This document shows positions 21,150 through 31,069 of a stretch of 34,982 nucleotides of DNA, piece after piece. A program made the position numbers and the translations under genes. Source of the DNA: Vavraia culicis subsp. floridensis (taxonomy: Eukaryota > Microsporidia > Pleistophoridae); contig NW_007360658.1 of NCBI RefSeq assembly GCF_000192795.1, positions 1 to 34,982 on the forward strand. The letters are read 5' to 3'. The notes beneath the pieces are model-generated. The model was not told where the DNA came from. It worked only from the letters and a program-made list of their open reading frames with translations, and ran no database searches. Within the stretch, counting starts at the first letter, position 1. Each line of letters begins with the position of its first letter.

Positions 21150-22349
21150 ATGAGACCACGTACAACGGACAATGCCCGGCTAACATTCAACCACAGCACC
21201 ATAAAATCGCTCAACATAGACAAAATACGCGCACTCATCCAATCGATCTACAATTTCAAAAAGAAACCGTCATTTGTAAAGGTGGCCAACAGATGGAACA
21301 TGAAATCGTTCAATGTGCTTTTTTTGGTGGATGAGTGTGATGATATGACGGGCAAGATGGGTTTTGACGGGAGTTCGTTCGTTGCACGGAGGATGCCTAA
21401 GCTACCACCATTTTATACGGTGTATCCCTTGCAGGATAATTTCAGCGTGCATGAGATTGAACGAATTGTTTTTAAGGATATAGGCGAGGATGTACGACCA
21501 GATATCGGTGTGCTCAAGCATGTGGAGTATTTCCGACACTTTGTTGTGAAGGATCCGTTCAGCATTTACCTGGAGGATGACCGGTTCGTTAATTCGGATA
21601 TCTCGGTGTCTGAGGCAAATAAAATCGATTGGAGGATGTATAAGCGTGCGTACAAGCACACGGCACATAAACTGATAGCAATGGACTGTGAAATGCTCGT
21701 TACGGACGTAGGTGTTGAGCTGGGCAGGGTTACCCTTCTGGACATACAGGGCGACACTTTGCTCGATATCTACGTCAAGACAGATAATACAGTAGTGGAC
21801 TACCGCACCGAGTATTCGGGGCTGTGCGAAGAATCGTTCAAACAAAGCGTATGTTTTGATGCAGCGCAGTCCATGGTTCTTGAGCTGATCGGTATTGATA
21901 CCATCTTGCTCGGCCACTCGCTATACAACGATCTGAAAATACTTCAAATCAACCACGGCAAGCTCATAGATACGAGTCGCTTGTTCAGGACACGCGATAA
22001 CTACAAAATATCGTTGAAGAGCCTTGCCAACAAGTACAGGTGCATATCCATACAGAACGGCACGCACTGCTCGTATGAGGATGCATATGCCTGTCTGCAG
22101 CTGCTGTCTATCAAGGTACGAACGTTATATGAGCTGTTCAGTTCAGAGCGTTACTTTGGGTTTGTTAAGGTGGACAGGAATGCCGGTCTTGAGAAACTGA
22201 AAGTGAGCGAAAGATGTGCACGTACTGCATTCATCAGTATACGTGAGTTAGAAAGCCTTGATGTGCTGGAAAGGGTCAATAATTACTACATCGTTATTTA
22301 TCGGTGCAAGGGAAAGGCATACGCTGGTGTTTATGACAGCAAGAGGTGA
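21150..22349 (+). CDS. REX1/Rnh70-type DEDDh 3'-5' RNA exonuclease
   Basis: A 399-residue protein whose C-terminal half is an RNase-T-like exonuclease domain (about 174-325). Exo I is AMDCEM (177-182; D179, E181), Exo II is GHSLYNDLKIL (255-265; D261), and Exo III is HCSYEDAY (306-313; H306, D311), so all five DEDDh residues are present. YVKTDNTVVDYRTEYSGL (208-225) and the second-domain motif IDT (273-275) are typical of the Rex1/Rex3/Rex4 group. Yeast Rex1 trims 3' ends of 5S rRNA and some tRNA and rRNA precursors; the longer N-terminal region favours Rex1 over Rex4, but paralogue identity is not proven. The N-terminal 170 residues have no domain I recognise. The frame is open 25 codons further upstream, but the C-run supports 21150. 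It is followed 284 bp later by another plus-strand gene. Confidence 0.85.
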   Translation: MRPRTTDNARLTFNHSTIKSLNIDKIRALIQSIYNFKKKPSFVKVANRWNMKSFNVLFLVDECDDMTGKMGFDGSSFVARRMPKLPPFYTVYPLQDNFSVHEIERIVFKDIGEDVRPDIGVLKHVEYFRHFVVKDPFSIYLEDDRFVNSDISVSEANKIDWRMYKRAYKHTAHKLIAMDCEMLVTDVGVELGRVTLLDIQGDTLLDIYVKTDNTVVDYRTEYSGLCEESFKQSVCFDAAQSMVLELIGIDTILLGHSLYNDLKILQINHGKLIDTSRLFRTRDNYKISLKSLANKYRCISIQNGTHCSYEDAYACLQLLSIKVRTLYELFSSERYFGFVKVDRNAGLEKLKVSERCARTAFISIRELESLDVLERVNNYYIVIYRCKGKAYAGVYDSKR

Positions 22350-22626
22350 CAGAGCAAATAATAAAGCTATTTTACACCTCAGCAATGTATAGCAGAGCAA
22401 TGTGCCGGATGTTGACACGAATGGACCACCCTTTAACGTGTGGTACCTCCTGGAAGTGACATGTAAAGATCATTCTCCATTCTCTAAGGGATCACCCTCT
22501 GTTAACATTTACACACTTACTCATCCTTTCCATTCCATCCTTCTAACAACCGAACCGCTGATACATCATACCTGGTGCCGACCCCATTGCTCAAAAAAAT
22601 AACCGCCAAACCAACATTTTTCTCAT
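22350..22626. other. Short intergenic region
   Basis: AATAAAG at about 22360, ten bases after the exonuclease stop, may be its polyadenylation signal. The rest leads into the C-run before the next gene. Confidence 0.4.
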
Positions 22627-22633
22627 CCCCTGC
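22627..22633 (+). promoter_or_regulatory. CCCC upstream signal of the 22634 gene
   Basis: CCCCTGC directly precedes the ATG, with three bases between C-run and start. Confidence 0.6.
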
Positions 22634-23335
22634 ATGGATGAAAGTACCACAAGACGGCGCGAAGTTGAAAGATCAACAAAAGCATACAAATTTACAATAA
22701 CCGAAGAGCTAATGATATTAGCATCGCTAAGAAAAAAAATATACAAAATACTTGATCCGCTATCCGTAGCAATACGTGCATGCATACTTGCTGATCTAAA
22801 CTATCAAAATATTGTAACTATGGACTATAACAGGGGATGTGTGGTGGTGAAAGGGAATAGTGCGATTGATAATTCTTTGATGGATGACGTGGCGTATAGG
22901 ATAGGACTGTACAGGGCAAGTGCTAGTAAATGGGTCAGGCTGTTGAACGGAGAGTCGTACAAACGGTCGGAGTTTTACCTTAAGAAGGTGCGTAAGCGCG
23001 TTCTTGTTGAGCTGCAGAGCAAGAATGCGGTCAAGTTTGAGAGCAAGTTTTGCTACAAGGTTGATGTTAACCGAAAGGTTAGAGAGGAGCTGACAGATAG
23101 ACTGGTGATGTATGTTGATGATAAGGGCACCGATGTGCGTGATGATGTGCTGCTGGTTGCCTTGGAGTACTCGGGATGCTTAGGAATTGTTTTCAGTGGC
23201 TGTAGCAAGAAATTTTACGAGAGATTGAAAGGCAAACTGTTAACCCTTAGGAAATCGTTGAAGGACCGTCGATTTATCGGAGACGACCACTGCGTTATGT
23301 ACGAGGTAATGAAATTCATGTTCAAGGACCGCTAA
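22634..23335 (+). CDS. Conserved-looking hypothetical protein
   Basis: A 233-residue protein with good codon composition and a clear C-run signal, so very probably a real gene. I do not recognise a family. It begins with a basic/acidic stretch (MDESTTRRREVERSTK), continues as alternating hydrophobic/charged sequence compatible with an alpha/beta fold, and carries a basic patch YLKKVRKRV (about 115-123) and a glycine-containing segment EYSGCLGIVFSGCSKKF (about 177-193). No signal peptide, transmembrane segment or cysteine-pair motif is present. The basic character and the exonuclease neighbour would suit a nucleic-acid-associated protein, but that is only a guess. Confidence 0.72.
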   Translation: MDESTTRRREVERSTKAYKFTITEELMILASLRKKIYKILDPLSVAIRACILADLNYQNIVTMDYNRGCVVVKGNSAIDNSLMDDVAYRIGLYRASASKWVRLLNGESYKRSEFYLKKVRKRVLVELQSKNAVKFESKFCYKVDVNRKVREELTDRLVMYVDDKGTDVRDDVLLVALEYSGCLGIVFSGCSKKFYERLKGKLLTLRKSLKDRRFIGDDHCVMYEVMKFMFKDR

Positions 23336-24991
23336 GGACACACGTACGTAACAACTCACCCCATCAGTCTAATCCTCAAGAACTACCCAATCAAATGAAT
23401 GTATAGCAGTACGCTTTACCACCACGTAATAAATTAATCCGTAAAATACTACGTGCCGTAATGCACCCCGTTAGTCCACACCAATGTTTAGCACCATCAC
23501 TATTCTTAATAACCATTCCGCACCACATAAACAATAATTGACAAGAACACCAAACATTCCTACTCCTCTACCGTTCTCAATCCGTTCCATCTCATGATAA
23601 TACCTCCAACAGCGTGATGCTCTACTACGCGTAATACTGACGCAGCAAACATGCTGAGCTAGAGCAGGAACAGTTTATACCGGTATAGTTATTTAAAACG
23701 ATATTTTCTTCATTTTAACACTAAATAAACAACTTTCTACACCACAAATAATCGATGCATTGCCTTACGCTACCTGTCCGGTACATGGTAAAACACTCCT
23801 CCGCTATTTCACCCTTTTCCCTTTCTACGCACCCGTCATGTAAAATGAACAATTTCCTACGTACCAAGATCTTACTTCGCAGCCGTAGTACACCACCAAT
23901 TCAAATACGTAAACGAACCGTTCTTACACCTCAACCTAACTCAATTGCATGTTACACATAAATTATATCAATACCTCTTCACATTCCGTGCCCCCTCTAA
24001 CATCCCTTTTTATACACAGCTCCTACCATTCCACACTTCTTCCGCCGTACCAATCTTACCTATTCTTGTGCTCTTCCTCCTCATTCTTTTCAGTCCATCC
24101 CTTCCTGAACACCATTCTCTCTATCACCTCATTCAGCCCTATCTCACTCTCATTTATTTCTTTCTCATCTTTTTTCTCCAACCAGTTCATTCCTCTTCCT
24201 CTGTATCTCATGTTTATGCATAATACTTCCCTTTTTATTCCCAAGGTTAGCCAATCAGCATGCATGTCATCAATTCTCGGTTTAATTGGAAGTGATGAAC
24301 TATTCTTATGATTACCGTTACGATTGGTACATGGAGGGCAATCATTGTCTCGGCATCAATGCATTAACCATTTATGTACAAAAAATTATTTTTGTTTAGT
24401 GCGTTGCATAATTTGTAATTTTTGATCATCGTGCATTAAAAATGTTAATTATGCAGCGTACACGCAGCATTTATACTGCTCATACCGATGAAGTAAACGT
24501 ACCGTTCATTTGATGCAAAGTAGCGCTCATAACAGATCGTTCAAGTGAATGAGCCACAATCATGCTTTTCATTTCCATTTGTACCTCTCTCAGAACAAAC
24601 CACTTTATCTGCCATCAACTCGTTCATTAACCACTATTCGTTTATTACTGTGCCAATCAATCTGTCAAACTGCTCCATAGCAGATCAGTGCTGATGGAAT
24701 GCTCAGCACAATACATGCATAAATAAATTTTATTCTTCTGATGCATCAACCGGAGTGCACATCACGGAGCGTATTCATTGGTGCTTGACCGGATGTAAAT
24801 CGGACAAGCTACTTATGCTGTTCGCTAGCCGTTCTTTTTCTCGTCATTTTTATGCATTCATCTGCACTATTTTTGTTCTACTGGTACTGCTGATAAATTG
24901 CATTTATTCTCTTACGGCCTATTTATGCATAATTTGGATGTATTATCATCCTTTTTGTTCATTTATTAGCTTATGATATTATAATGATGCT

Positions 24992-25103
24992 TTTTATTTC
25001 TCAGCAGTAGTTTTATTCCTCAGCAGTAGTTTTATTCCTCAGCAGTAGTTTTATTCCTCAGCAATAGTTTTATTTCTCAGCAGTAGTTTTATTTCTCAGT
25101 AGT
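24992..25103. repeat. 19-bp tandem repeat, about five and a half copies
   Basis: The unit is TTTTATTCCTCAGCAGTAG. The CAGCAGTAG core recurs at 25002, 25021, 25040, 25059 (as CAGCAATAG) and 25078, a strict 19-bp period, with a final degenerate copy at 25097. Copies differ at one or two positions only (TTC/TCC). Confidence 0.93.
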
Positions 25104-25144
25104 ACAACCTTTCTCATCAGTACAACCCTCCTCATCAGTACAAC
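25101..25144. repeat. 18-bp tandem repeat adjoining the 19-bp array
   Basis: AGTACAAC begins at 25101, 25119 and 25137, separated by TCTCATC/CCTCATC-type spacers. The array grows directly out of the last degenerate 19-bp unit. Confidence 0.85.
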
Positions 25145-26226
25145 ATGTCCTAACACCTTCTTCCTGTCATAAAAATATCATCTCCATTGCTACCGCTCAT
25201 CACTCGCTTCATGATTTTATCAATATTTCTTTCCTTCATAGAACAAGGAACATTTCATCATACGCATGAATGCATTTTAACCAACCATGCATGCACTTTT
25301 TAAACGTAAAGCATTCGTTCCTCACAAGTAAAAATTATGGGATTGCTTGTCAGCTGCATAAACCGATAAAAAGATGTTTTTACAAATAATTTGCTCATTT
25401 CTGTTCGTTTGGCACTCGTGCATTTGATCTGGATGGACAGCCCTGACTCAGTATTTATTCAGATAAGCACCCTATCAAATGCATTTTTGTGTTGAAATAC
25501 TCTCTTCAATAGCATTAGGTTTACTGTTCTATCTTGATGTCTTACTTATTGATCATCCGTGTCATTTACTCGGTTTTGCATGGTTAAACGCATAAACATG
25601 TTTGGTCCTTTTCGTGCACTCCCTACCGCAACCGTGTGAGCGCAGTGCAGAGCAAATTTACTATTTTCTTACGCATGCACGGCATAAACGTACTCGATCG
25701 TTTTTTGTAATGCACTTTTCAATCCAGTAAGTATTTCCATTCATGCCGGCTCATACAAATAAAGTAAATCTTGCATTTTTTATCACTGCCAATTTCTTAC
25801 CATTCAAAACAAACATTTAATCACTCCCGTCTTACATCTCAATCCTTTCATCAAATCATTTACACCTATTCGATCACCTCCTCTCTCCTTCCGTTCCAAT
25901 CGCTTGCATCCATTTGATCATCTACACCTCCATATACCCAGCCAATCACGCTTCCGATCCCTTTTTGAGACCGACCCGCATTCACCAGCCCTGTGCTGCC
26001 CACTACCGCTCGCATCAACGCGTCACAATTCGTTAAAAAGCCCATTCATGCACAACAATCATTTTTATACACTGTGCACGCGCAAAACCCATCATGATTT
26101 ATGCATTCCTGCACATTTTATTTCATCCTAAAACCAATCAGAAATGATATTTTCTAGACTTGTGTGGAAGAGTGTACAAAATAAAAAATTGGTATTTAAG
26201 AAAAAAAAAGAGGAGGCCTTAAAAAT

Positions 26227-26685
26227 ATGAGTGCACAGAAAAACGACCGACGAAAGGTTTTGGACCGAATCAATTTGCGTAGGAGAAGGACTAATGCAGC
26301 TCCGCCTGTCAATACTGTCGAGACATTTTATGTAACACTTGATAATATATCAGCAGACTTGGATGTATCAAGCATTCTGTTCAACCTGTTTCCGTTGATT
26401 GAGCGTTTTCGTGATACCAGCACGCTTACTAACATCATTCTTTATTTCTATCCGGTTAAGAAGAGGAACGTGCTCAGCAGAAAAAGCCTGAACAGGCTGA
26501 AAAGACGCGTGTACACGGATAGTGGTGAGCAGTGCACGATCTGTTTGCAGGGCTATGCGAAGAATGATGTGCTTAGGGTGCTTACGTGCAGACACGAGTT
26601 TCACTGCAAGTGTGTTGATAGATGGTTACTGAGGAGCAGTGATTGCTGCCCTGTGTGTAGAAAGAAGGTGGGAGAGGGTGTTTAA
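26227..26685 (+). CDS. RING-H2 finger protein, putative E3 ubiquitin ligase
   Basis: A 152-residue protein with a C-terminal RING-H2 domain: C103, C106, C121, H123, H126, C129, C141, C144, in the context CTICLQGY, LTCRHEFHCKCVDRWL and CCPVCRKK. This is the cross-brace zinc pattern of E3 ligases, and the W after the sixth ligand, used in E2 contact, is present. The N-terminal 100 residues begin with a basic stretch (RRKVLDRINLRRRR) and show no transmembrane segment, so it is probably cytosolic or nuclear, unlike the many membrane-anchored RING-H2 proteins. The start is preceded by GAGGAGGCCTTAAAAAT rather than a C-run. AATAAAG near 26718 is a likely 3' end signal. Substrate unknown. Confidence 0.87.
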   Translation: MSAQKNDRRKVLDRINLRRRRTNAAPPVNTVETFYVTLDNISADLDVSSILFNLFPLIERFRDTSTLTNIILYFYPVKKRNVLSRKSLNRLKRRVYTDSGEQCTICLQGYAKNDVLRVLTCRHEFHCKCVDRWLLRSSDCCPVCRKKVGEGV

Positions 26686-28261
26686 TTTAATTCCTGTGTT
26701 TTTTATAGACCAGTACTAAATAAAGATGGATTTTCTTTGTTCATTGTTTGATTATGAGTTGATGGTTTGTTTTTACGTTTTCATGATGTAAATTAATTGT
26801 TTTTGTATTTTACGGCTCGCGTTGAACACTCTTTCTTGTGAATAAGGAGAACTGTAAAGGATCCTCTCCTATTCTACAAATGCTTTTTTGTGACCGTGTT
26901 CCCGTGCACATATCTCTACTATCCCGGTGTATCATTATGCTTAATGTACAAACAAATGCACTCTACCATAATCACAGGCTTAGATCCTTTTTTTGATAAT
27001 TTACTTATCGTTCTTGTTACGTTTCGCATCACCGCATTGAACAGATTTGTACTCATCATCTCATTTTTCTTTACCACTTTTTTACTAAAATTACGTTTAT
27101 CGCCTCACACAATAACATCCAAATAACCCTATGCCAACATCAGGTAAAACAAGTCATCTTTTACAACCAAAATTAATTGCTTTTTGAATGTGAGTATTGT
27201 GTTCAGGTGTGCAACATAATCATTGAGTTGGGTAGCAGGCATGGTTACAGCGCGAACGAGAAGTACCGGACAAAACGTATAAAGTTTGCCTGTGAAGTGT
27301 GAGGTACTTCGATTTGTGGATTAATTCTAGGGTGTGAGCATTCAAGCAATCAACTTGTGTTACTAATGCACGATACAAATAAATAGATGTTTAAGAATGC
27401 TGTTCTAGAACCAATTCCTGGTTTTAAGATATAAACGGATCGGTATGCATTAACAAACTTGTTTTTCTCGTTTATTAGTACTTTAGTCACATGAAAAGCA
27501 CAACAACAACGTTATAAGATACATATTTGGCAATCACATCCGTGATGTACCGTTATTTGATGTATGAGCCACACTTATCTATTTTGACTGACATAAACAG
27601 TACTTAGCAGCGACGAGCACTTTTATATGTCGTTGCTCTTAAAAACGATTATAAAAATTGGCAAGTTCAAAGGAAAGAATAGTCTAAGATAACACACCAT
27701 CAAGGAAATTATTCGCCGAAAGGTATGATATAGATCATCATCTGTACCGGTATTCGTTGTACACGATTTACGTGCTTCTTCCTGAATTCTTAGAACAAAC
27801 AAAGTAGCACTAATTAGAGACTGCGTAACAAATGATTGGAAAATATTTGTATTTTTGTTTAAGGAAGATATTTTGTCCAATGCTGGCACAACCGAGCCTT
27901 TTTTGAAAGTCAGTTTGATTATCACTTCACAGTCACAACGGTAAGCGAGCACTTATTCTAGCACCTCTAGTTCAGGTATATTGTGATTTATTCAAACTTT
28001 TTCGTCAAAACATTTGCTTACGAATCCTTATAAAGAGTTCACAGGCAGCAAATTATTGAATAAGAGTGTATGTCAGCACTCAATACAGATACATTAGCTA
28101 CAAGATCTGTCACCGTAGTATAGTTCAATACTTTACATGTTTACAGGCATGTGCCGCTCAGCAACCTATTAATTGATGTATTTATTGTCCCAAAGCCTAT
28201 TGAATAGCCCTCCTGTCCGTATACAGCGCCAGAACAATCATTTTTTATTTTTGCCGTGGTA
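26686..28261. other. Intergenic region with one weak small frame
   Basis: Apart from the minus-strand frame at 27623-27952 (listed separately) I see no gene-like sequence. Short hydrophobic plus-strand frames such as 26890-27126 look like chance. Confidence 0.4.
27623..27952 (-). CDS. Possible small membrane protein
   Basis: A 109-codon frame. The N-terminal part is soluble-looking (MLAYRCDCEVIIKLTFKKG...) and the C-terminus is hydrophobic (ISLMVCYLRLFF and LNLPIFIIVF, about 79-103), able to form one membrane anchor. Codon use is mixed. No C-run lies upstream and I know no homologue, so a chance frame remains quite possible. Confidence 0.28.
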   Translation of the reverse strand: MLAYRCDCEVIIKLTFKKGSVVPALDKISSLNKNTNIFQSFVTQSLISATLFVLRIQEEARKSCTTNTGTDDDLYHTFRRIISLMVCYLRLFFPLNLPIFIIVFKSNDI

Positions 28262-28269
28262 CCCACGCA
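28262..28269 (+). promoter_or_regulatory. CCC upstream signal of the Dph7-like gene
   Basis: CCCACGCA directly precedes the ATG at 28270, with five bases between the C-run and the start. A shorter run than in the other genes. Confidence 0.45.
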
Positions 28270-29304
28270 ATGAGAGACATGAAGGCATCGGTCACCAAAA
28301 CGCTCGATAGTACCAATACAATCACTTACACACTCAATCATCAAATAGATCGCATCTTACCGGCGAATGATATGTTTTATTTATGCACATACGCCCATGA
28401 TCCTTTGAATGACACACGGACAGGAAAGGTGTTGAAATGCACACCAACATTTGAAATAAAAGCAGAGGCTAGCAACAATGGTTGCCTCGATGCCACTTTT
28501 ATTGACGAGTGCTTGTTTACCGTGAATTCGGATTGTATAGACATTCTTGATCAGGACCTTAAGAGGTTACAATCAATGTCATTAAAAAACGTAGGACTGT
28601 GCGTCAGCGCACGGGAACGTAACTTGACCGTGGGTTGTTTTGATGGCACCGCATGGAGTGGTGATGGTACAATATGGCGTAATAGCAGTGTAATGAACGA
28701 TGATACGGCATTAGTGAACGAAGTTAGCACGAGTGCAAGAAATACTACCGTACAGGCCAATATCAAAGCACCGAGCAGCAATGATTCAGCACATAGAAAT
28801 GGTAGAACGGTGAGAGTAAGCGATAAAGCACTGTGGGCAGTGCACATGTCCACCAGCACTAAGTACGTGTGTATGGGTGGCGATGACCAACACTTATACC
28901 TCCTTGATAATGATCTAACACTAGCACATAAGATAAAAATAGGCAATATCGTAATTTCAATCTGTTCCGAGGGCTCTCACATCTTGGTAGGGACCTATAA
29001 CAACAGATTGTATCGATTGGACACACGAATGAATAAAATAGTTGAGGAATGCATGACTATGGGCAGTGCTTGGCGTATTAGGAAAGAGAATGGTGGAATG
29101 ATCATGCCTTGCATGTACGATGGCATAGTACTTATGGATAATACTTCGATCAGTACTATGTATGAGAATGAATATGATGTTGTAACACATTATAAGATTG
29201 ATGGGTTAGTTTACGATTGTTGTATTTATGGTAATGCGTTGTACTACGCTAGCTTTTATGAAGGGAAGGTGTTTAGGTACGATGTATTTGGTGGCACAGC
29301 TTAA
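28270..29304 (+). CDS. DPH7: WD-repeat protein, probable diphthine methyltransferase Dph7
   Basis: A 344-residue beta-propeller protein. The C-terminal half follows Dph7 (WDR85/Rrt2) segment by segment: ALWAVHMS...YVCMGGDDQHLYLLD (187-213), ILVGTYNNRLYRLDTRMNK (238-256), SAWRIR (266-271), IMPCMYDGIVLMD (278-290), GLVYDCCIY (312-320) and YYASFYEGKVFRYDV (325-339), matching the family's GGDD, GSYDE-LR-WD, VWR-KWHP, ACM--GF, YG-DW and CSFYD elements. Dph7 demethylates methylated diphthine on eEF2 so that the final amidation to diphthamide can occur. WD dipeptides are mostly lost (LD, RYD), usual for fast-evolving propellers. A low-complexity Asn/Ser/Thr insertion spans about 135-180. The other diphthamide genes are not in the window. 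Another WD40 protein is the alternative. Confidence 0.75.
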   Translation: MRDMKASVTKTLDSTNTITYTLNHQIDRILPANDMFYLCTYAHDPLNDTRTGKVLKCTPTFEIKAEASNNGCLDATFIDECLFTVNSDCIDILDQDLKRLQSMSLKNVGLCVSARERNLTVGCFDGTAWSGDGTIWRNSSVMNDDTALVNEVSTSARNTTVQANIKAPSSNDSAHRNGRTVRVSDKALWAVHMSTSTKYVCMGGDDQHLYLLDNDLTLAHKIKIGNIVISICSEGSHILVGTYNNRLYRLDTRMNKIVEECMTMGSAWRIRKENGGMIMPCMYDGIVLMDNTSISTMYENEYDVVTHYKIDGLVYDCCIYGNALYYASFYEGKVFRYDVFGGTA

Positions 29305-29836
29305 TGCTGCTTAACATGGCAGACGTACTCTTTAAAAGCAACATAAAGAAATAATACCAACTTAAACATGGCAAGTAAAACGTAGAGCAGCTTAAACGAT
29401 TGGTACACCTCCTTCTACGATAAAAAAATGATATTTACAAGGAACAGGCCGTACAATGTGTAACAAATCGTTACATGAACACTTAGAAGCGTTAAAAAGG
29501 ATTGGAGTAATCCAAAAGTTTTATTAAAGGTAGACGTACCGATGGTCCTGTGTACAGCAATCAGTGATAGGTAATGAATCCGTGCAGTGTACCACTTATG
29601 CTTCACTTGCACGGCATGGCAGGTTAAAAATTACTTGTTATGATCGTTATTGTTGCAGAATGATATTTTATTTAACATTAATGTTAGGGGATCTGTAATT
29701 TTATGAGTTATTATTGTTACCTAGGTAGGATGTTTTATTTAATGTTGATGTGAAGGAATGGTAATTTAAACAATCATGTTCTGATATGATTATGAGGGCC
29801 CTTCTTTAATTGGTATGTAATGTGCTGCTGCAAGAT
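29305..29836. other. Intergenic region
   Basis: No gene recognised. It includes a GAGGGCCCTTC element at 29794-29804, comparable to the GAGGAGGCCTTA before the RING-H2 gene, upstream of the small frame at 29837. Confidence 0.35.
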
Positions 29837-30028
29837 ATGCTTGCCTGTATTGCCGAACAATGCGAAGTGATGTATGATCCAAGAGCATTACTTGTACGTT
29901 TATCAAAGATGAAATACCTAAAGAGAACGGAAAAGAAGTTGTTTCTTGGTAAGTACCACCTAAGGTACGTATTACCACAGAGTGATGAGCTTATCACGAA
30001 TGACCGGTATGTACTGTTCATACGATGA
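29837..30028 (+). CDS. Probable small conserved protein, 63 residues
   Basis: Starts MLACIAEQCEVMYDPRALL and ends DELITNDRYVLFIR. Codon choice, charge pattern (KYLKRTEKK) and alternating hydrophobic strands (LGKYHLRYVLP, RYVLFIR) look like a real compact protein rather than noise. The frame is closed by TAA at 29807, so the first ATG is at 29837. GGGCCC lies about 37 bases upstream. I cannot name the family; a small subunit of a nuclear complex is possible, but this is not supported by any motif. Confidence 0.5.
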   Translation: MLACIAEQCEVMYDPRALLVRLSKMKYLKRTEKKLFLGKYHLRYVLPQSDELITNDRYVLFIR

Positions 30029-31061
30029 GGTGCAGGAATACGGTTGATCAATTGGTAGGAATGATCGCTATAAAATGAGTGCAGCTGCACGTTTATTGCT
30101 TGATTTAATAACACATATCGCTAGGAATGGCATAAATTGGATGGTGTATTTCGGTAATGATACGGTTGAATGCAAGTGAAGGATATGCCTGTTTTAACAC
30201 GCCTTGACAGTGGCACGTTTTTGTTGAAGAATGGTGATTTATTTATTGTTAGCATGAAATATTGCCATTTTAAAAATAGTTTTAATAGTAACTCTTCAGT
30301 GGAACACGCATTGTAATACGAACATGGATTGGTATGGGTGTTATAGAGCGGTGTATGTGCCTTCTGTGTGAATTGTTCTTTTATGGTTTGATATTTGATA
30401 GAACTGTCTTAGGTAAGCACTTCATTACCAGTACGAGTGTATAGCACCGTTCAAAGGATCTGTGGCAGAGTAGAAAAATATTTATTTTATTGTATGAGTT
30501 TGCTTTTTAGTGGTAAGTAATTGATTTAGTGGTAAATTGGCTGTATCTAGGAACTGTACCTGGTGGCGAGAAAAGGGTACGAACAATCATGGTTTGTGCC
30601 ATAATAGCATGAGGGTGAGAAAAAGGTACGAAGAGAACGGTTGATGGTAAAAATGTGCGTGAAAATGAACTCATTTGTGTTATAGTACGCAGTAAAATGC
30701 GCGTTGAAGGTGTTCTACCAATCAGCTATGTTTGCACCTCTTAGCCGTTCATGTGGCACCGTGGTACATGCACTATGGAGGTATTAAATATAACAAATAT
30801 GTGGTGAGGAGTAGCACAAACAGGTATATTTATAAAATAAAGAACGATCAATAGTATGTGCTGTTATGACGTACTCCTTGTGCATCCTTAGTACTAACAA
30901 AGTACTTCCCGGCATGTCTTGCATTCAGCACCGGCGTGCTACGCTAATTTTCTATTTTATCTTTTCTGTTGGTGTATTCTCGTTTAACCGTGTGCTCTTC
31001 ATAATTGATAAATCATCGTTCATTTCTCCTTTTAATTTTTTATAAAAACAAAAAAAGTGCG
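30029..31061. other. 1-kb intergenic region, no gene seen
   Basis: AT-rich, with imperfect direct repeats of GAGAAAAAGGTACGAA near 30569 and 30616. No coding frame of note. Confidence 0.4.
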
Positions 31062-31069
31062 CCCCCCTA
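31062..31069 (+). promoter_or_regulatory. C6 upstream signal of the ubiquilin gene
   Basis: CCCCCCTA directly precedes the ATG at 31070, the longest C-run among the genes here; AT-rich TTTTTTATAAAAAC lies about 20 bases further upstream. Confidence 0.65.

Larger units (their letters stand above)
23336..26226. other. 2.9-kb spacer with pyrimidine-rich plus strand
   Basis: No gene recognised. From about 23.4 to 24.2 kb the plus strand is markedly rich in C and T, which creates long Ser/Leu/Phe/Pro frames (for example 23949-24311) that I judge to be composition artefacts. The tandem repeats at 24992-25144 lie in the middle. Another pyrimidine-rich patch is at about 25.79-25.93 kb. Confidence 0.5.

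Noticed and set aside
21402..21917. 171-codon minus-strand frame
   Set aside because: It overlaps the REX1-type exonuclease, whose catalytic motifs are on the opposite strand.
24040..24060. Possible 5' splice site (AGGTAAG) on the minus strand
   Set aside because: No coding frame with conserved sequence precedes it and no branch/3' site was recognised; introns are rare in microsporidia.
23949..24311. 120-codon Ser/Phe/Leu-rich plus-strand frame
   Set aside because: It results from the pyrimidine-rich composition; a second overlapping frame is also open, and there is no start signal.
24992..25144. CRISPR-like array
   Set aside because: Repeats are contiguous 18-19 bp tandem units with no unique spacers, in a eukaryotic context.
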